Positions 13,301-24,900 of a DNA stretch of 64,000 bases are shown here, piece by piece. How positions within the stretch are numbered: position 1 is the stretch's first letter; every line of letters begins with the position of its first letter. The translations under genes were made by a program, and so were the position numbers. Source of the stretch: Drosophila miranda (Eukaryota > Arthropoda > Insecta > Diptera > Drosophilidae); NCBI RefSeq assembly GCF_003369915.1, contig NC_046675.1:3968001-4032000 (forward strand), in the 5' to 3' direction. The notes beneath the pieces were generated by a model. The model was given only the letters and a program-made list of their open reading frames with translations, did not search any database and was not told where the DNA came from.

Positions 13301-16300
13301 AATAATTTGTTCTGCAGTTGCTGCTTTGGCCTAATTAATTTAAATATAGACATAACATACCATTGAGTGAAGCCATTTCAAGTAATTAATTGTACAATAT
13401 ATTCCAGATATCTGCGTACGAGTACATACCTGAAATAAAAAGAGATATTTATATGTTATTAAGATGTTTGCTGATTGTGATACATTGCATATTTGCAATG
13501 GAATTAATTATTGACAATATATACATATATAATTATAATATAGAACTGTGGGATAAATATACAAGTTTAAACGTAAATCTGAGCTAAATCTAAGAGCGGG
13601 TGGATCTCTTCCCGCGCGCTAGTTTTGAAATGTTCATGTATTTTCCAGTACTGATTTTGTTTGCCCTAAAAGCATTTAACATTTATACGACACCAGCGGG
13701 TGGTAATGGAACACAGTGATTGGCTCAGTGGCGCCACAGACGGACGGCAGCGAAAGTTCGCGTATGCTACTTGATGTGCAGTAGTAACGCCGTCTTCCCT
13801 TCGCTAGATGGCGTGTTGGTTCCAGGCGCACATTCGATATTTATTCGATAAGAAAGTCCGATAATTTGATAAGTCCGCCTGTAGGCGCGAAGTTGAAATG
13901 TGTATTTTCTGTCCTATTAGGTGGATGTGTGTAACAGCCAGCATCAGTAGCCCGGTCTGTACGTCCGTCCACCTTGGGCGCCCAGTTCTCAGAGACTATA
14001 ACAGCTAGAGCAATTAAATTTTGTGTGCAGACTCCTGTGATATCACATGGAATCAGGTTTACACAAAAGGGCGAAAATCTGTATCCACAATTTTAAAGCT
14101 ACAAGAAAACCGTAAAGGCAGAATAATTTAGAATTACCATCTCTACCAGAATACCGAAGGGGAATCAGAATGCATCATTATGTTACTAGAGTAAAATTAA
14201 ATAGAATTAGCAGAAACAACCCCCAGCTAAGTTTCGTTGTAGATTAAGTAAAATTTAAAGAGAGATAGGATTTAGAGACCAGACCCGCACGCAAACCAAG
14301 GCCGCCGACTGCTTGAACAAGGGGTGGTTCTTTTGCCACCCCCATTTGATTTGTTTTTGTTACAGTTGTCTTTGAAGCTCTTCTTGCGTTGTTTTGCTTT
14401 TTTTGAGGGATGCAGCCGGTACGTTGAGCGTGTATCCATCGGCATGCCCTCTTTTTGGTTGGCTTCCCCCCGCGCCGGTCAATTCTGTGTGCACTCATTG
14501 ATTATTCTGTCCAACATTCCTCTGCGGCTGCGGGGGAGGAATTCCTCATGTGGTTGCTGAAGCCGAAGCCGAAGCCTGCCTCGAACTGCGCATGTTTAAG
14601 GCAGACGCGACTCCTGGTTCTGCGACGCAAAAGATGAATCAGAGCCCAGGTCCAACAGAGCGCTCTGCAGTGGCAGGGAAACCCGAATGGAGCCAGAAGC
14701 AGCTCATCAATTAATCAACACCTGAATTATTGCTTTATTGACTAGGACTAGGACTAGGGACTAGGACCCATCCTAGAAGGCTCCTCCGCCTCGTGTCGAA
14801 TATGGTTAGGTGTATTTATAGTCTGGGCGATTGGGTAACGTAGCTGTCTAACATTTGTATCTTTGACGCACTTCGATTATTGATTGCTTCCACAAAATGT
14901 GGCAATTGTCAGTGTGAGTGGTGCCGCACGCACTCGTCGGGGCACCGAAACAGGCGATGCCGCCGACGAATATGGCCCGGCTACAACCAGAACAACAAAT
15001 TATGCGGCGTCTGCCAAAAGTGGTATTGGCCAATAGGATTGGGATTGGGTAACCACCTTACCACCTAACCACTCAACCGCCGGAGCACCACCGAAGAGCG
15101 AACATCGCATATCGAACAGCGGGTCGGAATTGGAAGACTACCCATCTACTTACGAGTTCCATCAGGCGAAAGTGCACAAATGCAATGGCCATAAAATTGA
15201 GGAGGAAAATCGAAATCAAAGCAGGTCTTCCAGGCTGGCCGAGTTTATTGAACTGGAATTGGAAGTGGCAGCTCTCCCGGCGGCCTGGCTCTGGCTCTGG
15301 CTCGAGCCGAAGCCATTTGACAACTCTTTTGTGGCTTTAATTAAAGGGCAACACGGACCCGGGGATTCGCGTGTCAAGCGACACTTTGTATGGGGGGGGG
15401 GAAACAATTAAACAAACACCGTACCAACAGCACGATGGCTCTGCTTGCTCGGCAGCACCCACCCCAAGAGACTTCAAAGGATCCTTCAGGGTTTTTATTA
15501 ATTTTTGCTACACATTTTATTGATCAAACTTTTCAATTTATAATTAATTAATCAAGACCGGGGAGCATGGCGCATTCCTCGCATTAAACTTGGAGATGCA
15601 TCCATTAGATACAAAATGCACATTAATATGCCGGAGGCCCAGGGACAGTAACAGCTTAACAAACGTTCTTGGGGCACCATGTGCATGCTAATGTGGAACC
15701 CTCTTTTCACAGAGAGAACGGAACCCAACCGATCAGATCCATAGCATTTATAGGTTGAAAATCCAATAGCAAACCATTTGTTCGTAAAAACCATATATGG
15801 GGGGGGGCGGGGCCCAAGCGAATCCCAGTGTCCCAAAATCTTTGTCTTGCTTCATTGGTCTGCACAGCAAGGCGTGGCCTTCATCCCAAATATGGCACCA
15901 AACATTTTGGTAATTGTTTCATTCACGTTTTTTGACAAGCACAAAACGGAAGCCTTAACAATTAGCAGAGTTCTTGAGGCTCTGTGCCACAGAAAGTATC
16001 TAGAATATCTAGCGCACGCCCCCAATCCCAATCGGGAGGGAAGGTAAAGCAAGAGGGAAAACCGAGAAAGATAGAGAAGGGAAAATCAATTTCCACGACA
16101 AACATTGCAAATGAGAATCGCAACGAAACGAAACTGTCGCGTCGCGTCGCTCAGCTGGCAACGTTTCATGTTAATTGAAAAGCCAAAGAATAGAGGTGGC
16201 TGAAATTGCAACGAATCTTGTCTATTTATAACGTCAAGGAGCGGGGCATGGCAAAGATATCGCGGTCATTACGTCACTCGATGAATATTGTATTTGATCT

Positions 16301-17913
16301 TTAAAATTATGATTACCGAACCAAGCCACTTTTGCAGAGTGCTAAGCACTCTCGACACTCGCAGAAAGAAAGCCAATTCACCTGCTTATCAGTTCAGTGC
16401 AATCTAGATGATATATATAGGGTACGTCCGTACCCCCTGAAACCCCTCAGTACAGAGTGATGGGGGAGGGAGAGCGAGTGACTTCATTGGGGATGAGAAC
16501 GAACGCTGATAGTAATCAGGCACACTACTACTACTCGCCCGTCGTATATTTTCTCTTTTATTACTGATTCCGCACTAAACAAAAACAATGCCCGCCCGCC
16601 GCCAGTGTTATTATTATTTAACAGAGCCGGTTTGCTCTTGACTTGAACATTTGATTTAATCATCACCCGAGGCAGGGGTGTTCGCGGGTGCGAACCTCAA
16701 ATGTTTTAAAACAACCGCAAGATGAGAGCGAAATGAACTAGAGCAGCGGCCACGTCGTGTGGGGGACACGGGATACCCTAACAAAAGATCTGCACAAAAG
16801 CGAATTCCTGCACTCTTTTGATAGCTAATCAACCCCATCGGAGATGGTATGGTACCACCACATACATATGTACATATGTATGTATGTATGAGGCTTGATT
16901 CGAAACGAGGTCAAATGCAGAGCAACCACAACAGCAGCAGCAGCAGCAGCCGCAGCAGCAGCACGAGCTCATATGGCTGATAACTTTTATCGCAGTCGGC
17001 TGGGGCAGTATCTATATCTATATCTGATGGATACCTACACAATGCTGGTCAAAAGGGAGGTAAGGGTAAGGGTATAGCTCAAAGGCACTATGCACTAGAC
17101 ACCGGGCAGAGCATTAGGAACAATTAAAAGCTGCACTCAGCCGCCATGTGGGTGGGTGGTTCGTGGCTCGTCACAGTTGTAGGTCGTTAAACCGACTGGA
17201 GAGCCATGCCCATGCCCGCAACAATGAAGCATTCAACATCCTGGTGGCCTCAGCGGCTGAGACTGAGCTGAGCCCTCTTCAGACAGGCTTAATAGCCCAC
17301 CATCCAACCTTGCGTTGCGGCGCGAGCGGGTTCAAAGAGCGGCTGAGCAAACAGATCATACAAAAAACAAAACCTGGGAAATCTATTTGCATAATTTCCT
17401 ACGTGAGAATACGACATGAGCTGGCAGTGCATGTTGGCCTGACATAATCGTAATCGTAGCCATCAATGTCCTGGGGTGTGCCGGTACACACACGCTACAC
17501 CCTCTAATTGAGAGATATATCCAATGTGCAACTAGAATGCCGGGCCGTGCCCCTTTTCTCCGTGAACTTTGCCTAATTGATTTTCTAAGACAAACACGGC
17601 GTATGCGTATGCGTATGCGTAATGCGGTGTGAAGTCACTTCTGTGCAAAGTCCGTATCCGTGTCCGGGGCCTCACCTTTTTGCTCCTGATTAGCGCGCTC
17701 TGGGCCCGTTGCAGGCACCTGCTTGGATGGCTCTGGTTTCTGTTGTTGCTGCTGCTGCTGTTGTTGCTGTTGTTGGGGTGGTGGTGGCTGCTGCTGTGGT
17801 GCTGGAGGTTGTATTGGTGGTGCTGCTTCCTGTTGCAGCTGCTGCTTCGGCTGGACCGGCAGAGATGGAGGCTGGGCATCCAACACAGAGCTTTTCTCCA
17901 TGACATCCGCCAT
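1162..17913 (-). CDS. tau: Microtubule-associated protein tau, several isoforms
   Basis: Tau binds and stabilises microtubules, mostly in neurons. The main isoform joins exons 17913-17676, 8973-8930, 7787-7598, 7541-7339, 6692-6507, 5134-4976 and 1347-1162, giving 401 codons plus stop. All junctions are GT/AG and the phases agree. The N-terminus MADVMEKSS matches my recollection of fly tau. Residues from about 158 to 340 hold five microtubule-binding repeats with K(I/V)GS...PGGG signatures: KIGSLDN, the divergent KNDKYMPKGG, KIGSLEN, KVGSKDN and KVGSWDN. The KxGS serines, which are MARK/PAR-1 targets in vertebrate tau, are kept. Exon 8973-8930 encodes GDNDSGVDESTQEK, and the next exon is Ser/Pro/Lys-rich, as in the tau proline-rich region. 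The use of 1347-1162 as the terminal exon is inferred from phase alone. Alternative ends are listed separately. Confidence 0.93.
1348..4936. other. Large 3' intron of tau
   Basis: A/T-rich, with simple repeats and no convincing exon. It includes an 11-base perfect inverted repeat pair at 3625-3635 and 3710-3720, reported as a finding. Confidence 0.5.
4937..5134 (-). CDS. tau: tau fifth-repeat exon, spliced or read through
   Basis: Begins IQTQKIEIKAQSKVGSWDN and encodes RPGGGEKKIFDDKDYLKNVE and then LTTPPTQ. A donor (ACACAG|GTAAAC) at 4975-4970 ends the spliced form at 4976. If it is not used, translation continues for 12 residues (VNYVYISHPSVQ) to TAA at 4937, giving a 352-aa form. The divergent R before PGGG keeps the motif. 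Confidence 0.85.
   Translation of the reverse strand: MQTQKIEIKAQSKVGSWDNVKHRPGGGEKKIFDDKDYLKNVEHSAALTTPPTQVNYVYISHPSVQ
5939..6076 (-). CDS. tau: Alternative tau C-terminal exon (45 residues)
   Basis: Acceptor ACTTTCCAG|AGC keeps phase 0 after the DIK-ending exon and leads to SHSNRMSHDKKINIIYGEGS, then an acidic end (LDENLYNEEEL) and TAG at 5939. Use of this exon gives a 332-aa protein with repeats 1-4 and no fifth repeat. A second AG ten bases further on would stop after four codons, so the first acceptor is preferred. The coding quality is good, but usage is inferred. Confidence 0.6.
   Translation of the reverse strand, partial: SHSNRMSHDKKINIIYGEGSKIVNQRACQMSSERLDENLYNEEEL
6507..6692 (-). 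CDS. tau: tau repeat exon (repeats 3 and 4)
   Basis: Starts with IVTTKLQWNAK after acceptor CCGTAG and contains KIGSLENAAYKPGGG and KVGSKDNVKYQPGGG. It ends DIK before donor GTATGT and is 62 codons in phase 0 at both ends. It can splice to 6076-5939 or to 5134. Confidence 0.9.
7339..7787 (-). CDS. tau: tau proline-rich exon and first repeat exon
   Basis: Exon 7787-7598 encodes the Ser/Thr/Pro/Lys-rich segment (DRNGPISPSS to PEPEPVKK). Exon 7541-7339 encodes VPMNKVQVGHAPSPNLK, then repeat 1 (KIGSLDNATYKPGGG) and the divergent repeat 2 (KNDKYMPKGGEKK). The first acceptor (CGTGATAG) has a weak pyrimidine tract. The intron at 7597-7542 is only about 56 bases. Confidence 0.9.
7788..8929. other. 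tau intron with one lysine-rich open frame
   Basis: Mostly noncoding. On the minus strand 8634-8353 is open and ends with a lysine/threonine-rich tail (QRKGKANTIAKKKTKKKTP). No ATG start is present, so it would need to be an alternative exon; see findings. Confidence 0.35.
8930..8973 (-). CDS. tau: tau common exon (acidic GDNDSGVDESTQEK)
   Basis: This 44 nt exon has acceptor TTGCAG and donor GTGAGT. It accepts phase 1 from either N-terminal exon and leaves in phase 0. It is the junction where the short and long N-termini converge. Confidence 0.85.
9103..10414 (-). CDS. tau: Long P/Q-rich alternative exon of tau (437 codons)
   Basis: The reading frame is open for 1312 bases between an acceptor at 10415-10417 (CACCGCAG) and a donor at 9102-9097 (CTTA|GTAAGA). 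It enters in phase 0 and leaves in phase 1, matching MSDTDA upstream and the 8973-8930 exon downstream. The protein is disordered. The first part has degenerate repeats of about 30 residues built on DRSxYE/DYSRQQ...RPQ. The middle is rich in MRPP/PPG, a polyglutamine stretch follows, and the end is acidic (NDDDDDVIMGP). The frame also runs to an in-frame stop at 9014, so readthrough of the donor would give a shorter protein without microtubule repeats. It could instead be a separate nested gene, but the phase agreement favours tau. Confidence 0.6.
11212..11229 (-). CDS. tau: Alternative tau first coding exon (MSDTDA)
   Basis: ATG at 11229 is followed by AGT GAT ACC GAT GCG and then a strong donor, GTGAGT. 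The exon ends in phase 0. The only good acceptor of matching phase downstream is that of the 10414-9103 exon, so the two together give a long N-terminus without MADV. This implies an internal promoter near 11.3 kb. The pairing is inferred from phase; a cDNA would settle it. Confidence 0.55.
11230..17675. other. Long 5' intron of tau
   Basis: No coding exon supported. There is a (GGACAC)n tract near 11995-12028 and a cluster of CGATA and AGATGGCG motifs at 13806-13863. An 84-codon minus-strand open frame at 14498-14244 has no supporting splice or homology evidence. Confidence 0.5.
17676..17913 (-). CDS. tau: tau N-terminal exon (short, Q/P-rich)
   Basis: ATG at 17913 opens MADVMEKSSVLDAQPP, followed by a polyglutamine and proline tract. 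A strong donor (AAAAG|GTGAGG) ends the exon at 17676 in phase 1, which fits the acceptor of the 8973-8930 exon. Open sequence continues past the donor to FAQK but is intronic. The glutamine run is a CAG/CAA repeat likely to vary in length. Sequence at 17914-18400 is the probable 5' UTR and promoter; I could not place a TSS. Confidence 0.85.
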
Positions 17914-19568
17914 ATTGAAAGTTAACCGAGTGTTTGTCTGTGTGTGTGTTTATTTGTGTGTGTATGTTTTCTCTATCTGTGTATGCCTCCTTGTCGGTCG
18001 GTGGCTGCACTCACAGGAAAGGACTTTCCACTCTTTATATGTGGGCGATTTTCGTGTGTATCTTTGATATATTCTGTGTTTCACTTTTGCACCGTGCACT
18101 TTTCTTCCTGTTGTCGATGTATCGCAGCGTTTGGAATGCTTCCTTCCTTATTGCGGCCTCGAGGGTAGCGCACTGAAAATCGGTCACAGAAATTGCACTA
18201 TATATAATATATACCCGTATTTCGACTGGGACTTGAGTGTGCAATCACTTCACTGGCACTTTTCTATTTTATTTGGATTTTTGCTATTGCAAAATTGAGA
18301 GGCGCAGCACAGCACAGCACACCGCACGTTCACGTTCGCTGTTTTGTATCTTTTGGGTTTGTTATCTCGCTTTCAACTGATTTTCCATACGGTGAAATTT
18401 TCTAACAGGACGGAGCTTTGAGAGAGCTTTTGATGTTACTTCACTGTTAACACTCTAAAACTTTCATGTCATGTAACATGTAATGTAATGTATATTTAAT
18501 GTATATATACATAGACATAACGCCAGTGTAAGTAAAATAAAGTGGCCAAGCTTTTCGTTTCATTTCATTTGGCGCTCATACTATTTTCAAACATATTAAG
18601 TTCATATTTAATATATGAACGATTATTATTGGAGCAGGGCAGATTGTGTGGCTTGATGATGTGGTTCGCACGCCCGCCGATATCTGCTTTGACTATGCCT
18701 GTCCTGCTGTCACATGTGCCGGATCACAGTGGTCACAGTGGTGCTCCATAGGAACTGCTTAGAAAAAAACTGAACTGATCATAAGAAGATTAAAATGGGG
18801 CTCAGCTACCCCATGCTTTGTTGTAGCTTGGCTTTCCAGTTGAACTGGAAGCAGAGCAGTGGCAGAAATGCTCGATTGTGTGTTGGATAACATAACGAAT
18901 CGAGACTGGAGACGAGCACCAGTACTAATTGTCACTCTCATGCTATCTCAGTCTTTTCAGCCTCCATTTTGTTGCACTGTTTCATCCAAATCCACCTTTT
19001 CCATAATTAAATGAATAAATTATCATTGTGCTTGTCCCATTTGGTAGGGGCTTCACAAACTATTCATAGTGTTTATTTAAATACATTGGACTTATTTCAC
19101 TTTCAAATATTCAGTGTGGTAACCTCTGAAGTGGTGACCTCAGGGTGGCTGCAGGTAGCAGCTGACTCGTTTTGCTTCAGGTAGCAGGTTGCAGTTTCCT
19201 AAACATTATTGTATTTGCTATTCGATTTATTTGCGTCTCATAAGGAATAATAATTAACTATTGTTTTGGGCTTGTAAAAGCAACAAAATAATGTGCACAG
19301 AAACTTAATATTTTTTTCAGTTTTTTTTCGTTATTTTATAATTTAAATTTTTTTTATTTTTTAAAAAATAATATTATCTTGAAGTTCAATTGCAGTTGTA
19401 GTAGCAGAAGTAAAATTTAATTAAAATAATATACGAGAGAGAGATAGAGAGAGTTAGCGATGAATATAACATCTATGGAGAATGGTTGTTGCTAAAAATC
19501 TGTTGGTGTTGTTTCAGTTGTTGTTGATTGGATGTCGGTCTCAACAACTCATTTCATTCATTTCATAT
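17914..19568. other. Probable tau 5' UTR/promoter and Mlc1 3' region
   Basis: The two genes are in tandem on the minus strand. The part nearest 17.9-18.4 kb probably holds the tau leader. The part nearest 19.0-19.5 kb probably holds the Mlc1 3' UTR, with minus-strand AATAAA hexamers at 19072-19077 and others near 19.2 kb. I see no coding exon. Confidence 0.4.
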
Positions 19569-19612
19569 TCACTTCAACATATCTGGTCTTTCACACATTC
19601 TGGCGAGGAATG
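19569..19612 (-). CDS. Mlc1: Mlc1 exon 6 alternative C-terminus ([13 protein letters not shown])
   Basis: A pyrimidine-rich acceptor (CTACTCCACAG) is followed in the correct phase by codons for [13 protein letters not shown] and TGA. When exon 5 is skipped, exon 4 joins here and gives a C-terminus of equal length. Fly Mlc1 is known to be alternatively spliced at this position in different muscles. Confidence 0.85.
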
Positions 19613-21921
19613 CTGTGGAGTAGAGGGGCAGAGAAGATTGAAGTGGATTAGCAGGCGATCATCAACATTATCGATTGCATGTGCACGTCCAGACATCAAG
19701 ACATCATCAGACATCGGGTGGACAGACATCAATACAATACTTTCAGTACTTACTGTTTAGTCGAAGACGACGGGATCGCTCATCAGGCGCTGGATGAACT
19801 CTGTGCGTATCGGATCGACGATTCACGGGAAACACGGGATACAGGACACGCAAACACGGATGCCATTCGGGAATTGGTTTTGTTTGTGGACATGGAAACA
19901 TGGACACGCATACAGAGAACACATTTGTCGGGATTCAGGTGGTTTCATAATGGTGCATTGTGCATAGTGCAGTGTGGTTGGGAGAGTGAGTGGTTTGTGC
20001 GCAGAGAAAACGAATTGCATGTGGAAAATACAAATAACATTTACGATTCACGTTAACAAAGAGTAACACATTGACCTTGGGCGAGGGGCCTCAGCCAGAG
20101 GGGACTGCTACACAAATACTTACGAGAGTAGGGGATCAATCCCTCATCGTCCTCGGGATCCATGCAGTCAGCGAACAGAGTCTCAACCTGCTCGTCATCC
20201 AAGCTCTCACCTAACGGTTCGCAAGTAAAGTGGAAATAAGTGGGTGTCTTTTGTGGGTTTGCGTTTTAGCAGCTACTCACCAAGCGCCAGCAGGGCGTGC
20301 TGCAGCTCAGCGAGCATCATGGTGCCGTTCTCCTCCTTGTCGTAGAGCTTCAAGCACTCAATGAAGTCCTCGTAGCAGCCCTGCTCCTTCTCCTTCTTGA
20401 CCTGTGAGTAAATGGGCAGGAATTCGTCCATCTTGATCTTCTTCTCGTTGCGCTTCTTGGTGCCACCCATTTTCTCGATCAGAGCCAAGGTGGGGTTCAA
20501 GTTCAGGGCACGCAGAGCATCGCCTAGATCGACGGCATCAATGCCCTCGCCGGCGGAACCCATGACTTCGAACACGAATTCGACATCTGCACAAGACATA
20601 CATTTTATTAGCACACATCATCATCAACATCGAAGGCAAACGCAAATCGCATCAAATTGGAATTATTATTTTTATTTAGTTGATTATTTATTTATTTATT
20701 GATTGATTGATTTAAAAATATTTTAGGGCTGGGGAGGCGTCGACACCTCTCGCTAATGGGGTCGACTATGTGGTAACCCTGAAATTTCTGGTACGCACAT
20801 TTTTGGTCATCATGAAAATCTTTGACATGGCCGAGAGCATTAGTTACTGCCTATATGTGCGTGCCAGTGAATGTGTGTGCATGTATGAGTGTTTCTGGGA
20901 GCATTGCCAACACGAAGAACACACTACGTATACGTAATCCGACACCCGAACCGAACGAACGCCTTCACCATCGTCTATGTATATATGTATGGTTGCATAT
21001 GTATGCATATCCACACACACACAGCTACATATTTTTCTCCTCTATTTCTCTTCGTGCGTTTTGAACGAAAATAAATCTCGAGAAATAACTTAGCCAAAAT
21101 TAGATCTCTGAACGAGCAGCAGTGCTATACGCCTTTGGGATCTCGAACATACACATACACACACACACACGCACACGATTTTCCATTGTATTTTCTTTTA
21201 AAACATAACTTTGCACTAGATTTTCCCGATCCGATTTTGGGGTTTTTTCGCTGTTGGCAACATTCTGTTGTTCCGATTTCTTTCTTCTCTGTTCATCGTT
21301 TAAGTGCCGTCAATCGGGGCGATGGCGATTTCGACGGTGATGAAAATAGCACAATTGATGCATATAGAAATTCCTGAATGAAAATTTTCCGCAACACGTT
21401 ATGTGTACATATACATATGTACATAGGCTCGTATATGTGATATTCCAAGTGATTACGAAATATGTTCACTGATTTTTATTGTGTACTTTTTGTTGTTGTA
21501 TCTATATTATGTGTATCCCCGATCTCACACGCGCACATTATGCAATCAATTTGTGATAGGTAGATTGATCACAGAAGAAACGAGTTTTTTTCGAGTGATT
21601 GCTGAATATTACATTTTATATGGCGTTTTAATCCTTTCTGTGGTTGCCGATTCCCGTATGATTTAATATTTATAGTAACTGTTTGGTTTATTATTTGATC
21701 GATTGTGGTTTGAGGTTAAAGATAATCCTTTTTCTGTGCGGTTCAACTTACTTTCAATTTCACGCTTGGGAACATCAGCCTGTCAATGGAGTTGAGGAGG
21801 ATACAAATTGCGAGAGTTTTGCATTAGTTGGTGCTGGGATAATTCCATTCAATATTCTATCTTCTGCCTAGATGTATCTCTAATATGTGCAGAGTCTCTG
21901 GCTGGTATATGCACTCACCAT
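19569..21921 (-). CDS. Mlc1: Myosin alkali (essential) light chain, two isoforms
   Basis: This is the essential light chain that binds the myosin heavy-chain lever arm in muscle. Exons are 21921-21919 (ATG only, donor GTGAGT), 21779-21752, 20586-20281, 20210-20124, then either 19800-19757 or 19612-19569. Each form is 155 aa, the normal length. The sequence includes [38 protein letters not shown] and [18 protein letters not shown], which are EF-hand-like lobes with degenerate calcium loops, as is usual in this family. The first intron follows directly after the start codon. It is divergent from unc80. Confidence 0.95.
19754..19800 (-). CDS. Mlc1: Mlc1 cassette exon 5 (C-terminus [13 protein letters not shown])
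   Basis: This 47-nt exon completes a split codon and adds [13 protein letters not shown], with TAA at 19759-19757. It ends three bases after the stop at a good donor (ACA|GTAAGT). The stop therefore lies inside a cassette exon, and inclusion versus skipping selects the C-terminus. Confidence 0.88.
20587..21751. other. Mlc1 intron 2
   Basis: Simple repeats (CA/TG, TATG) and A/T-rich sequence; no exon seen. Confidence 0.5.
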
Positions 21922-24900
21922 TTTGTCTGTTGGATGCGAAAAGCAACTGTATCGCGGATGAGCTCGGTCTCGACTGAACGTTATTCGTCAGCGGCAGTAC
22001 GGCAAGGTAATTCTGAGGTGATAGCCAAGCAGCATATCGCCACACGCACACATAGATATGCACCCATACATAGATACATAGATACACGCATAGGCACAGC
22101 ACAGCACAGCACAGCGAAACAAAATGACGAAATTCTGTTCTCCTGCACACACATACCCATGCCACATGGGAAGACCTATCTATGTGCATGTCTGTGTGGA
22201 TGTGTGGATATGTGGCTATGTAGGATGGGATGGCAAGAATTTACTTTCATCTTGAGAACTTTTTCTAATGCCCTCGCCAATGCTCTTTCACTCTCCCAGC
22301 AGCGACCACTATATGTAGATATATGTATATGCATATGTCGGGGCTCTCCCATGGAGCTGTTTGTTGTGCTCTCTATAAACAGGCTATTTTTAAGAATTTG
22401 TGTTGTTTTTTTCGGTGAATTTTAGTTGTTGTTTCGCTCGTGAAGGCAAAATAATAATCGGTAGTGGCATTCCCAGCCGGATAGTGTTGAATATCATTCG
22501 ATGTTACAGATGATTTTGCAGATAATATTTTGGGCAACATATGTACGATTCGATTCGATTCGTTGTAGGGATACACTGCGCAATAGATTAGTGGAAGAGC
22601 ATCCGGGCGGACGGCGGAGTGGGGGAGGAGAGGCGGACGGGAGGAGAGACCTACACATGTCTTTGGCACATATGTATGCATATATTTATACACTCATCGA
22701 CCCTGATCATCTTTTTGGCGCAAACCCCGAAACTTATTTCTCAGGTCTTTCTTGCGTGTTATCATTAGAAAATGTTTTGTCAGTCGGTCGGGGGTGTTAA
22801 ATGGCCGATTCCTTCTGGTTTTGTCGGTCGCAACACCTGAAAGTCTTTTCAATATTTATACATTTTCCAAAATGTTCCCAATATACCACCCCTCTCGCTC
22901 CCACTCGTTCTCGTTCGTTGGGGCTGAGGCTGGGGCTAGTGCTGGGACTCTCATCTACATAGAAGGCGCCTTGCCTTACTGGCCCCCTCACTGAGGCAGT
23001 CGGCAGGCAGGCCGTCCCAGCGTCTCTGCAACAGTTTAATGCGTGCTATTTATATAAACTATGACACAGATACACAAAATGTATTCAGAGCAAAAATGTA
23101 CAGCAACAAATACCCGTATTCGTTCGGAATTGTTTGCGTGGGTACATACTCGCAAAACGGGGCACATAGTCGTAGTAGAACCCCAGTCCCAGCCTGGTCC
23201 AAAGGGTAAAAAGGCACTTAAAAAGGCTCAAAATCTGGCAAGGAAAAACAATTAACACTATATACTACGGTCCATTGGCATGACATGACTCGTCTTCGTC
23301 GCAGTCCTTGTCCTTGACATTCAATCCCTTTGGTTTCGAGACGGGCCCTTCTTTGACCCAGTTCTGGGACTCAGCTGTTGGCCAACTTTCGGCCATCTCC
23401 CACCATTCACTCTCTCTCTCTCTCTATTTGTGTGTCTGGCTTCCTGCCTCTCTTTCTATTGATGCTTCGGCTCGGCTTTTGGCCGCGCAGCCTCCCTGGC
23501 TTTGTTTGTGTTTTTACTCCTTGGAGCCAGCCACCTGTTGCCTTTTGGGGGTAATTGCTGCCTTCAAATTTGGTCCAGAGTGTAGTCCCTAATCAAACAG
23601 CTGTTATCATCAGCCGATGGCTGAGGGCATTCCTGCGCAGATGAAAGTGCGCATTCATTGATAAATCATCCATCCCATTCCACTGGGGATGTTTGACCAA
23701 CTAGGGTTCGGAGGAATTACAATAACAAGGGTAGAATTAAAGGTGGCCATTAAAGTAAAGATTTCTCCTATTTTTGCCTCCTATAGTATTCATTTCAAGT
23801 ATGAGCCGACCAGGACAAACCATAGAAAGAAACTATCTTTTCTTTGCCTTTTATGTGTCCCTTTTCGGCTGTATTTTGCTATATCCCATTTCGACCAGCA
23901 CTTCAACTGCCGCTTAAGTACAACATTGATATCGACCGACGCACCCTCGAAGCCTGGCGATGGCAACACAATGGCAATGCCATTTAATGATACCCGTACA
24001 TAAATCGACATAAATGTGTCTGGTCGGACGTTACGACGTATACGCAATATCCACCCCCAGACGTTTGTTATCATCGACAAGTGTGCCAAACGAACAGGGT
24101 GATGCAGTCAAGGAGCGGATTCCCATAAATGGCATCCCCTGCAAAGACACCCTCTATGTGGGGGCAGCCCTTTTCGGAATTCCCATAGCATGGAGCGCGG
24201 GTGGTGGTTCTGTATGTATGGGAATATCCTGTATACGCACTGCTGCCTCTTCTTCTGCTGCTGCTGCTGCTGTCGGCACTGGCAACGACGGATACGAGGA
24301 TAACAACGACGGGGAGCACGGCCCAGAGACCAGAGTCCTCGTCAGTTAACGACGCTCGTCTCAGTTGCATCCGAACGCTCCAGCCGTAAACGTTATCGAA
24401 ACTGGCCACGCGTAAATCAAGGTAAGGTACATGGAAAATATTCTGAAAACTATAACTGCAGAGGAAAAGTAGGGGAAAACTACACACAAATTGAAATCAA
24501 AAGTAAGAAAAGTGCTGGATAAACACCAGTGCTCGGAAGCTATCCATAAAAACCGTTTGCAATTAGTAAACGTCCAAAGGCCAAGCCCTTTGTTGCGGTT
24601 CTAACGTGGGTGCGGCCCCAATCAAGCCAAATGTTGGCATAAAAGACATCGTTTGATTTGAGTGTGTGCCAAGTGCTAAACAATTGCCCTTTGAGCATCA
24701 ATTAAAATGGGAAAATCCACAATTTTCACCCATCATCTCAAGCGTTATATAAGTCTGTGAAAATTTTTGCCCCAAATTAGCATGTATACCAAAAACCCAA
24801 TTCTGTATCTATAACCCAGTCGCCTCGTTCTCGCCGCTGCGGCGGAGTCTGCGTTCTGCGCAGCGTCCCAGGACCAGCTGGCGAAGGACCGAAATCTCTG

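Noticed and set aside
14244-14498. 84-codon minus-strand frame in the tau intron (MSAHRIDRRGGKPTKK)
   Set aside because: ATG start and basic composition but no promoter, splice or family evidence; length is within chance for a 6 kb intron.
22684-23056. Several TATAAATA sequences as the Mlc1 promoter
   Set aside because: Three equally good candidates occur within 400 bases in A/T-rich DNA, so no one site can be supported from sequence alone.
24071-24487. 138-codon minus-strand frame between Mlc1 and unc80
   Set aside because: No splice sites, homology or codon bias; its Ser/Arg run is a simple GCT repeat read in another frame.
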